Source of the DNA: an uncultured Prevotella sp.
GTDB taxonomy: Bacteria > Bacteroidota > Bacteroidia > Bacteroidales > Bacteroidaceae
Assembly (NCBI GenBank): GCA_946614435.1
Contig: CAMOGW010000022.1
Coordinates: 1 to 32,570, forward strand
DNA length: 32,570 nt
Direction: 5' to 3'
The translations under genes and the position numbers were made by a program. The notes under the pieces were generated by a model. It worked only from the letters and a program-made list of their open reading frames with translations. It did not search any database and was not told the origin of the DNA. Shown in pieces: positions 26,200 through 32,570 of the stretch (positions are counted from its first letter, which is position 1; every line of letters starts with the position of its first letter).

Positions 26200-27213
26200 T
26201 TACTTTAGAATGCCCTTTACTTTCAGTTCCTCATACTCATCAAAGAACTTCTTCCATTTCGAATCTTCAGCCAACTTGGGAGAACAGCACCAGTTGTGGC
26301 ATTTAAGCAAAATCCCCCAAATTGTTTCAACGAAATATTGATATGGCAAGTCGAAGTCCGCTGGAAAGTCAGTCACAATTCTGCCATACTCGCAATTTTT
26401 GTCATACCGAGTGTCGCAACCTAACAAAAGAAATAGCCGATTGTTGTTTGGAATGAGATTAACAAAATAGCAGTTGAGAGGTTTACGGTATGTTTCATCC
26501 ATTATATGATCTTGATAATCTTCTTTATCAATAATACAGTCGGATGCAACTACCGGAATATATGGCATTGCTATCATTCTAAAGGTGTAACTGTCATCTT
26601 TCCCATCCAACGCTTCCCAAAGTTTATCAATTACAGCATCCATTCTACGGATAAACGCCAGAGAGTTTTTCAACCAAGCATCATTGAATTCATTAGGATC
26701 ATGCTCGATCTTACTCTCATATAAATGCATCCTTCTTTCTTCTTGATGCCTTACAGAACAAGCTGCACGATATGCCAACAGAAGGCAATCTCGTTTGGAC
26801 TTAGGGATACTATTGCGGCTCTCAAGATCCTTGAAGAGCAAAGAATCATGTTTGCCACAGAAAAGACGATACTGCATTGCATCATTTATTCCCCTCGTCT
26901 TCTCTGTGTATAAATCCCATCGTCCAGATCTTGCATCCTCCGAATTGTCTTCAAATTGCAGCAATTCGTTCTTGTCGCCGGTTAACGCTTCTAATACTGG
27001 ATGTCTCTGAAGTAGATGCGATTTTATTGCCGCCTCATTACATTCTGGGCAACAACACTTGTATTTGAAGCTGGCTGCGTAACTCCGAGCTTTCTGCAAG
27101 GAATTTGCGAATTGGTTAAAATCAAAAGAATCAATATTCATACTTCTACTTTCACTTTGGTCAAAATAGATATGAAGAGTTTCTATGCTCCATCCATATT
27201 GCTTTACTAGCAC
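26200..27213 (-). CDS. Cys/His-rich protein of unknown function (possible zinc-binding nuclease-like fold)
   Basis: A 337-residue protein with a probable metal-binding module: CCCPECNE (Cys55 and Cys58), then AIKSHLLQRHPVLEAL (His66, His71), then RLFCGKHDSLLF (Cys119, His122, Asp123). The CxxC, SHxxQ and FCxxHD order resembles uncharacterised HNH- or treble-clef-like proteins seen in accessory regions, but I cannot name a family. The rest is mixed helix and strand with an aromatic-rich C-terminal third and no membrane segment. An ATG at 27141 (residue 25, MNIDSFDFNQF) is an alternative start. It begins 12 bases after the HEPN-like gene stops, so the two are surely co-transcribed. Confidence 0.7.
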   Translation of the reverse strand: MLVKQYGWSIETLHIYFDQSESRSMNIDSFDFNQFANSLQKARSYAASFKYKCCCPECNEAAIKSHLLQRHPVLEALTGDKNELLQFEDNSEDARSGRWDLYTEKTRGINDAMQYRLFCGKHDSLLFKDLESRNSIPKSKRDCLLLAYRAACSVRHQEERRMHLYESKIEHDPNEFNDAWLKNSLAFIRRMDAVIDKLWEALDGKDDSYTFRMIAMPYIPVVASDCIIDKEDYQDHIMDETYRKPLNCYFVNLIPNNNRLFLLLGCDTRYDKNCEYGRIVTDFPADFDLPYQYFVETIWGILLKCHNWCCSPKLAEDSKWKKFFDEYEELKVKGILK

Positions 27214-27225
27214 ATATTCAACTAA

Positions 27226-28404
27226 CTAAACAAGACTCTTATAATAGTCAGCAATAGCCTTCATGTATTCCTCGGTCAGGGCAGAATCTTCTTTCTTCGT
27301 TGTTTTTAATTGATAAAGACGCGATAACTCATCAATCGTACTTTGAAGGATTGAAGTGGCTTCTTTTATCATATCTGGTAATTGAATGTTTATTCTATTA
27401 TTTTGTGAATAGAACTTATTCCTTGATCCCGATTTGACGAAGTTTCCATGTTCATCCATATCGGGCGAATATATTACGACATCTGCTGGTTCTCCATTTA
27501 CTGCGGTATAATAAACGCTACTTCTTAAGTCCCATGGGCCATTATGAACATATTCATTTCGGAATGTAACGAACTTCTTCACTATCAACGGGTCAGAGAA
27601 CAACATTCCTGGAGCCCGAAGAGAAGGAGATATATTCTTCAATGAATACTTATATAGTATCCAGTTACTTTTCATCTCTTTATACTTTCCAAAGTCATAA
27701 TCATCTATTTGGTTCTCCTCTACAGCTATTTTAGCAAGTAAATCAAAAATTGAGGCGTATGCCACAAAAATGCTATTCAACAACACATGGGCTTGGGTTT
27801 CCCTATCACCACCTTGTCTGCTACCTGATGTGTATTGATCAGGGGTATATTTTGCCGTACAGGGAATCTCTTTATAGAATTGCCGCAAGAACAATATAAC
27901 AGCAGACAATCTATCCTGTATTCCTGCAACGATACTCCACAGATCGTAATGATAAATGAAACGGCCGAAGACGGGATGAAATGCTTTTCTCTTCAGAGTG
28001 TCGTAGAAATCCTTTGTACAACATCCTTCTGGGCTTATCCCTTCATCAGCCACCCATTTTGGCATCATTGAGACAACCATTCCGTAATTTATATCTTGGA
28101 AGAGACAATTATCAATACTGTCATATAAACCAATAATATTGAATTCAGAAGTCTCTTCTAGCATCTTGATACACTCTTCTACTGGATATAAAGGGTCTTC
28201 CTTAACAGCCTTCTCATACTCAGCGAAGTCAAAGTCATCGTCATTGTCCATATTTTTTTTCTTTCTTGGCAAAAACAGATACGAGCAGAATGCCCATAAT
28301 CCTTTTTGTAAAGTGTTTAGCATTTTCATTATAATAGAATCGTATACGCCCACGTGCACAACCATCCAGAGAGCACGCTTAAAGGACAAAAAAGGTATCG
28401 CCAT
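27226..28404 (-). CDS. HEPN-like protein (RNxxxH-type motif)
   Basis: A protein of up to 392 residues. Near the C-terminus, VKKFVTFRNEYVHNGPWDLR contains Arg282-x4-His287, the RNxxxH-like signature of HEPN RNases and of the Cthe_2314-like HEPN group. The preceding helices (SIFVAYASIFDLLAKIAVEE) fit a HEPN bundle. The first 51 residues contain a hydrophobic patch (LQKGLWAFCSYLFLP) followed by RKKK, then a very acidic segment MDNDDDFDFAEYE. If the start is the ATG at 28251 the hydrophobic part is not translated; if it is at 28404 the protein may be membrane-anchored. It starts 32 bases after the RES gene stop and is followed after 12 bases by the Cys/His protein. RNase activity is a prediction from the motif only. 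Confidence 0.65.
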   Translation of the reverse strand: MAIPFLSFKRALWMVVHVGVYDSIIMKMLNTLQKGLWAFCSYLFLPRKKKNMDNDDDFDFAEYEKAVKEDPLYPVEECIKMLEETSEFNIIGLYDSIDNCLFQDINYGMVVSMMPKWVADEGISPEGCCTKDFYDTLKRKAFHPVFGRFIYHYDLWSIVAGIQDRLSAVILFLRQFYKEIPCTAKYTPDQYTSGSRQGGDRETQAHVLLNSIFVAYASIFDLLAKIAVEENQIDDYDFGKYKEMKSNWILYKYSLKNISPSLRAPGMLFSDPLIVKKFVTFRNEYVHNGPWDLRSSVYYTAVNGEPADVVIYSPDMDEHGNFVKSGSRNKFYSQNNRINIQLPDMIKEATSILQSTIDELSRLYQLKTTKKEDSALTEEYMKAIADYYKSLV

Positions 28405-28436
28405 AGCCTTCCTTTGTCAGACTGTGGCTTTCATTA

Positions 28437-29480
28437 TTATTCTCCACCAGCTTTACACAACAAGATACTCGTGTCTTCTCGAATTCTTTCAACGCCAAGT
28501 TCTTTTCTAATAACATCCTCTATGGCTCCAAAACTAGATGAAACATATTCATCGTCAGATCCTCCAATTCCAAAAGATGTGTTTTTAATAGACAGGTGCA
28601 TATAAGAGATTGGAGCTGTATATTCAAAAGCACGCAATAAGTATTTACTTAAACCAGAATGGTCGATTGAAATAGAAGGGAATATATAATTTACTAATCT
28701 GTACATTTCCTCATCATTATCTTCATCAAATGCAAACATATCCATTTCTCCTTTAAGATAATGGGTAGAATAATATCTGATTCCATAGATGGAATCTTCG
28801 TTGAAATACTCACCATTATTGTAATGCTTTTCGATAATTGCTTGGAAAACGCATTGAGGGAAAATATATTCATCCTTGAAAACGTGTTTTGCATCAGCTG
28901 GAATACTACAAGCAAGGATTAATGCCGCTCTTCGTACGTCAAAAAGAGATTTCAGTTCCTTTGGCAAACAGAAATCATAAACATATATTACTTCTTTAGT
29001 TTTGAAGCCAGAATGATTACATTTCTGATAATCAGGTCTTCCTAACTCCTCCCAACATACATACGGAGATCCTCCAAGATATAGACAAGGCAAACCAGAG
29101 ATACTATATCTTTGATTTCCGACTAAATATCTCTTATCAAATGGGATATGAAACATTTCCTCCTTCTTGTATAAGAATCCAGTTTCATTACCTCGAGCTC
29201 TAAAGAACGGCGTGTCTTTTGGAATGCTAATATAAAAGTCGTTGATGAGTAATCGTTTAGTCTCATCTAAAGCATTTATCACCTTGCCTGCATGATACGA
29301 ATCAATTATGGTATGTAAACTTTCCATTACTGACTGAACCTCTTTTTCTGCATTCGTTGCATCTACACCTTTGGCATGGCAATTAGCGTCTTTAAAAGAA
29401 CTCATAAAAGCATATAAAACTGTCTCCCAACTGGTGTTCTTTACAGACAACCACATTTTTGCTTGTGATATCAAATTCAT
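28437..29480 (-). CDS. RES-domain protein
   Basis: A 347-residue protein. After an alpha-helical N-terminal region of about 85 residues comes a RES domain: FFRARGNE (Arg94/Arg96), FHIPFDKRYLVGNQRYSISG (Arg124, Ser126), PCLYLGGSPYVCWEELGRPD (Glu144/145). Conserved Arg, Glu and Ser give the family its name. Characterised RES toxins attack NAD+ or ADP-ribosylate targets and resemble ADP-ribosyltransferases. Those toxins are shorter and paired with an Xre antitoxin; here there is no Xre gene, and the domain is enlarged and sits in a four-gene cluster. It follows the ATPase gene after 109 bases without a recognisable promoter, so co-transcription is likely. Confidence 0.8.
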   Translation of the reverse strand: MNLISQAKMWLSVKNTSWETVLYAFMSSFKDANCHAKGVDATNAEKEVQSVMESLHTIIDSYHAGKVINALDETKRLLINDFYISIPKDTPFFRARGNETGFLYKKEEMFHIPFDKRYLVGNQRYSISGLPCLYLGGSPYVCWEELGRPDYQKCNHSGFKTKEVIYVYDFCLPKELKSLFDVRRAALILACSIPADAKHVFKDEYIFPQCVFQAIIEKHYNNGEYFNEDSIYGIRYYSTHYLKGEMDMFAFDEDNDEEMYRLVNYIFPSISIDHSGLSKYLLRAFEYTAPISYMHLSIKNTSFGIGGSDDEYVSSSFGAIEDVIRKELGVERIREDTSILLCKAGGE

Positions 29481-29589
29481 ATTGTTCTATATTTTTTTGT
29501 AGCAAGCAATAATGTCGAACCATAAACCATAAGCTCAACCTGTACACTTGCTTATACTGTTTTACTCATTGTGTCGTAGCTTTCCCATA

Positions 29590-30870
29590 TCAGTCCTCCA
29601 GATTTATAAAGATACTGCCCAGTTCGGGCTTGGCTCCCAATCTGCCTATGCGGTATGAATTGTAAAGCGATAGGTTCTTGTGCAAGCCAAAGGAGTCGCC
29701 ACGGGCATATTCGGACGAAGCAGTCTCCTTGTTTTTCTCGACAAACCACACCATACCTCGATTCTCATTTATCATATCCTGTGACAGAAGGGTGGTCTCC
29801 TGACTCGTGATAATCAGCTGCGATTTGTCGGAGTTGAAGATGAAGACGTTGAGATAGTAGTACAATAGGTCGTTGTGCAGATCCTCGCCCAGTTCATCAA
29901 GATAGTACACGTGAGGACTTGTTATCAGGTCGTACAGGGCATCTAATATACGGATATACTTCTGAGTACCCTTTGACTGCCATCTGAGGGGAATATCAAA
30001 GTCGCCATCGTCGGAATGGTTCAAGAAGGTGATGGAATCTGTGGTAGGCTTCAGTAGGACTTCTTTCATCTCCTCGGGGATGTTCTCCTTCTGGATGCGC
30101 TCGCGGAAATCATTGGGCACAATACGGTCCTCTACAATAGGTTGATATTCCAGGATGTTCAAGTCGGCCTTTTGGAGCATCGTGTTATAGAACTTATGCT
30201 TCTTAGGATTGTTGTAAGCATCCTTCAAGATTTCAACAAGTCCCTTTTCTACATTGCCGTCCACATCGTGATAATTGGCCATAATCCAAGCGTGAAGCGT
30301 GTTGAATGGAGCGATATCCTCTTTCAAGGCTGCCTTTCGGCAAACGGACAACACGCTGTGGTTGTTTAGTGTATTTTCGCGGATGCTCTCCTGCGTCTTG
30401 ACTTGCAATTTGAGACTCGCACCAAACCTGATGTCTGCCTGAACATTCTCGCCCACAAAACTGCGCTCATAGAACAGTGATTTTGATTTGTTTGGGTAAT
30501 AGTACAAGGCTTCACTCAAAATGTGTTTGCCGTTGAACTTGACATCGTAGTCATATCGGGTGCCATCGGCATAGAATGACACGTGCATTTCCGTTGGCTC
30601 ATTTTTGGTAAGCACAAAGGGTATGCAACCGCCAATTTCGACTGTCGCATCAGCCTTTGGTATGACTAACAGGCGAAACACCTCGTTCATGGCAATCAGC
30701 ATGTTTGACTTACCAGAAGCATTTGAGCCATATAGGATGCCTAACTTATACAGGAACACACCATCAGCCACTTCAGTGACAAGTTCCGAAGATGGTCCTT
30801 TTGCCACGAAGCTTAATTCCTGCTTGTCACGAATGGAAAGATAGTTCTTTACCAAAAAATCTCGTATCAT
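29590..30870 (-). CDS. RloA-like AAA/ABC-type ATPase (AAA_15/AAA_21)
   Basis: A 426-residue SMC/ABC-like ATPase. Walker A is GILYGSNASGKSNML (Lys54, Ser55), a signature-like segment is WQSKGTQKYIRILDALYDLI, Walker B is VYYLDELGEDLH, and the His-switch region is QLIITSQETTLLSQDM. The C-terminus GRLGAKPELGSIFINLE is characteristic of the RloA/abortive-infection ATPases, which usually pair with RloB. No RloB-like gene is present; a RES gene follows instead. It begins a minus-strand cluster with a good promoter upstream. ATPases of this type often sense phage or DNA and control a toxic partner. Confidence 0.85.
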   Translation of the reverse strand: MIRDFLVKNYLSIRDKQELSFVAKGPSSELVTEVADGVFLYKLGILYGSNASGKSNMLIAMNEVFRLLVIPKADATVEIGGCIPFVLTKNEPTEMHVSFYADGTRYDYDVKFNGKHILSEALYYYPNKSKSLFYERSFVGENVQADIRFGASLKLQVKTQESIRENTLNNHSVLSVCRKAALKEDIAPFNTLHAWIMANYHDVDGNVEKGLVEILKDAYNNPKKHKFYNTMLQKADLNILEYQPIVEDRIVPNDFRERIQKENIPEEMKEVLLKPTTDSITFLNHSDDGDFDIPLRWQSKGTQKYIRILDALYDLITSPHVYYLDELGEDLHNDLLYYYLNVFIFNSDKSQLIITSQETTLLSQDMINENRGMVWFVEKNKETASSEYARGDSFGLHKNLSLYNSYRIGRLGAKPELGSIFINLED

Positions 30871-30905
30871 ACCGCAATATTTTATCTGTTATCGTATTTT
30901 TGCTA

Positions 30906-30936
30906 CAAAATTACAAATAATATTTAATACAAACAA
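30906..30936 (-). promoter_or_regulatory. Bacteroidota promoter for the ATPase-RES-HEPN cluster
   Basis: On the minus strand TTG (30934-30936), a 20-base AT-rich spacer and TAATTTTG (30906-30913) match the consensus. The predicted start near 30902 gives a leader of about 30 bases before the ATG at 30870. Confidence 0.65.
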
Positions 30937-31052
30937 TGTATTAATCTCTAATTTTCGTAATTACAATACAATTCTATACATATTTAACTACATAATTAAT
31001 ATTTGGATAGCAAATCTGCGCCATGTTACGATTCGAAACTGTTGTATAGTGG

Positions 31053-31118
31053 CATCCTGACAGGCTCAGCTGTCATCAGGATGTTATGGCGATTGAGCCA
31101 CTGCATAACAAGATGCAG
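31053..31118. other. Compound hairpin region between divergent genes
   Basis: CATCCTGA (31053-31060) pairs with TCAGGATG (31076-31083); the stem continues inward as CAG/CTG with a small bulge. A second hairpin is CTGCAT (31101-31106) with ATGCAG (31113-31118). GGCTCA in the loop of the first is complementary to TGAGCC just after it, allowing an alternative fold. It lies between the divergent cluster promoter and the Rpn gene. Its function is unknown. Confidence 0.5.
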
Positions 31119-31176
31119 AATTATACATTGCGGACATGTTTTTTTCTTTATTCTTTCGGTTCTCGGAAATTTGTCG

Positions 31177-31184
31177 TAACTTTG
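31177..31184 (+). promoter_or_regulatory. -7 promoter box upstream of the Rpn-type gene
   Basis: TAACTTTG fits TAnnTTTG. It predicts a start near 31188 and a 22-base A-rich leader before the ATG at 31211. A matching -33 box is weak. Confidence 0.6.
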
Positions 31185-31210
31185 CAATCAGAACATAAAA
31201 AAGAATACAG

Positions 31211-32158
31211 ATGATACATATTGCCAATCCCATATATGATGTGGTGTTCAAATATCTGATGGCCGACGAGCGCATCGCACGCACCATCCTCTCGGCACTG
31301 CTCAAAATGGACATCGTCGAGATAGAGGTGCGTCCGCACGAATATCCCAACAGCCAACGCGACACGTTGTCGGTGTTCCGAATCGACTTCGCAGCTACCG
31401 TGCGCAATGCCGACGACACCACACACATTGTGCTCATAGAGCTGCAGAAGACATGGCTGGAAACAGAGACACTGCGCTTCCGCCAGTATCTCGGCGTGCA
31501 ATATCAGAACCCTGCCAACATGAACAAGGACGGATATGGTCTGCCCATGATAGCCGTCTATCTGTTGGGGCATCGAGTGGGCAACATCGAGGAGCCCGTA
31601 CTCTACGTGCATCATGAGGCACGCAATCGAGACGGACAGGTGGTCACTAAGGGACTGCCCGACCCATTCGTATCGAGCCTTACCCACGACAGTGTCATCG
31701 TGCAGATACCACTGCTGCACGGACAGGTCAACACTCGTCTGGACCAGGTACTGAGTTTCTTCGACCAGACACAGAAAAGCAGAGACGACCAGCACACTCT
31801 GCTCATAGACGAAGGCCGCTATGCCGACGACCCCGACATGCACCGCATACTGAACCGTCTGCTGTCGGCTGCCAGTGAGCCTAAGATGCGACAGGACATG
31901 AACGTGGAAGACGAGTACTTCTCCATCATCGAGAAACGCGACACGGAGATTCTGATGCGTGACCGAAAACTGGCAGAACAGAAAGTGACACTTGAAAAAC
32001 AGAAAAGTCAGCTCGATGAGAAAGCAGCACAGCTCGACGAGAAAACGGCACAGCTACGCACTTCTGTCAGAATGCTCCACAAGAAAGGGATTTCTGCCGA
32101 AGAAATAGCAGATATGCTGAGCATGGACTGCGACACTGTGCAGTCAATGTTAGACTGA
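31211..32158 (+). CDS. Rpn-family PD-(D/E)XK nuclease ('transposase'-annotated)
   Basis: A 315-residue protein with the Rpn N-terminus NPIYDVVFKYLMADERIART and catalytic residues Asp59 (FRIDFAATV) and Glu77-Leu-Gln79 (IVLIELQKTWLE). YLGVQYQNPANM and GLPMIAVYLLGH follow. The C-terminal quarter is a coiled coil with an internal repeat (KSQLDEKAAQLDEKTAQL), then a small helical motif (LHKKGISAEEIADMLSMDCD). Proteins of this family are often annotated as transposases, but E. coli members are DNA nucleases with roles in recombination and phage defence. Coiled-coil length varies among paralogues. It stands beside the predicted defence cluster, in divergent orientation, with its own promoter and terminator. 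Base composition matches the core genome rather than the cluster. Confidence 0.88.
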   Translation: MIHIANPIYDVVFKYLMADERIARTILSALLKMDIVEIEVRPHEYPNSQRDTLSVFRIDFAATVRNADDTTHIVLIELQKTWLETETLRFRQYLGVQYQNPANMNKDGYGLPMIAVYLLGHRVGNIEEPVLYVHHEARNRDGQVVTKGLPDPFVSSLTHDSVIVQIPLLHGQVNTRLDQVLSFFDQTQKSRDDQHTLLIDEGRYADDPDMHRILNRLLSAASEPKMRQDMNVEDEYFSIIEKRDTEILMRDRKLAEQKVTLEKQKSQLDEKAAQLDEKTAQLRTSVRMLHKKGISAEEIADMLSMDCDTVQSMLD

Positions 32159-32173
32159 AAACACTTCTCTAAG

Positions 32174-32246
32174 GGATAAAGCGGATAAGGGGAGAGCTTC
32201 GAATCTGCGGAAAGGATGCACTCTCAGCTCTTTTTCCACTTTATCC
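32174..32246 (+). terminator. Probable terminator of the Rpn-type gene
   Basis: GGATAAAG (32174-32181) pairs with CTTTATCC (32239-32246). Inside, GGAGAGCT (32191-32198) pairs with AGCTCTTT (32226-32233). A 14-bp perfect palindrome AATGAAGCTTCATT follows at 32264-32277. The structure starts 16 bases after the stop codon. Confidence 0.5.
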
Positions 32247-32291
32247 ATATTCTGTTCAATGTGAATGAAGCTTCATTGCCTTTGGCACAAC

Positions 32292-32433
32292 GCGAATGCC
32301 CGTAAATGAACCGTGAATGATCCGTGACTGGTTCGTGAATGATCAGTAAATGGTCCATGAATGATTCATGAATGGCTCGTAAATGGCTCGTAAATATTCT
32401 CGGATCATTCACGGTTCATTTACGGGCATTCGC
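32292..32433. repeat. 11-bp minisatellite with perfect 33-bp inverted ends
   Basis: Positions 32292-32324 and 32401-32433 are exact reverse complements over 33 bases. From 32301 to 32399 nine consecutive 11-bp units follow in register (approximate consensus CGTGAATGRTC; starts at 32301, 32312, 32323, 32334, 32345, 32356, 32367, 32378 and 32389). The first two units are part of the left arm. The pairing continues imperfectly for about eight more bases outward (GGC-AA type matches). Confidence 0.95.
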
Positions 32434-32521
32434 ATTACGCCGTAGCCAACATTGATTTCTATGAAAGAATATAGGGCTATCGTCTGAAGTACCCCCTTCT
32501 GCAGTCAAGACAAAAAAGAAA

Positions 32522-32556
32522 GAGAGAGACTACAGTCAGCGACCATAGTCTCTCTC
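32522..32556 (-). terminator. Rho-independent terminator of a minus-strand gene beyond the right edge
   Basis: GAGAGAGACTA (32522-32532) pairs perfectly with TAGTCTCTCTC (32546-32556). On the minus strand the hairpin is followed by a T-rich run (complement of AAAAAAGAAA), so it would end a leftward transcript entering from outside the window. Confidence 0.7.
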
Positions 32557-32570
32557 ACTAAAAAGATGGC

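Overview
The window reads as a chromosomal segment of a Bacteroidota bacterium, most likely Prevotella or a close relative. Promoters are of the Bacteroidota type (-7 box TAnnTTTG, TTTG or TTG about 19-20 bases upstream), Shine-Dalgarno sites are weak, and the gene content is typical of Bacteroidales: a fused hisB, the OMP-LptC-CNNM-PpiD cluster, DUF4105, HU plus a 29-residue basic protein plus RNase G, an IS1380-family element, VapE/DUF3874, and an Rpn-type PD-(D/E)XK nuclease. All assignments come from reading motifs; no database was searched.

Layout. 1-4,190: start of a minus-strand exported protein, an orphan beta-class DNA methyltransferase, then a plus-strand run of a multi-pass membrane protein, bifunctional HisB and a LuxR-type regulator with a degenerate receiver. 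4,264-10,000: a bidirectional terminator, then a minus-strand cell-envelope cluster (outer-membrane beta-barrel protein, LptC, CNNM/CBS transporter, periplasmic PpiD-like isomerase). 10,070-19,460: plus-strand DUF4105 protein, a phosphatase-fold protein lacking most metal ligands, SecA, an ABC ATPase, HU, the 29-residue protein and RNase G. 19,422-20,645: terminator and a convergent orphan histidine kinase.

From about 20.7 kb the window turns into accessory DNA. A VapE-like ATPase gene is bracketed by two related hairpins and preceded by a leader holding seven copies of a 22-bp repeat. Next come a possible structured RNA, a dead IS1380 copy carrying a 29-bp insertion, an AT-rich orphan gene and decayed fragments. 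A minus-strand cluster follows (RloA-like ATPase, RES-domain protein, HEPN-like protein, Cys/His-rich protein, DUF4238-like remnant), and then an Rpn-type nuclease gene. The combination of predicted ATPase, NAD-attacking fold and RNase-like fold makes 26.2-30.9 kb the best candidate for an undescribed defence or toxin system; that function is inference only. RloA-type ATPases usually come with RloB, which is not seen here.

A second theme is short tandem repeats in intergenic gaps, with a different unit at nearly every site (periods of 10, 11, 12, 22, 23-25 and 25 bp). The most striking is at 32,292-32,433, where nine 11-bp units lie between and within perfect 33-bp inverted arms.
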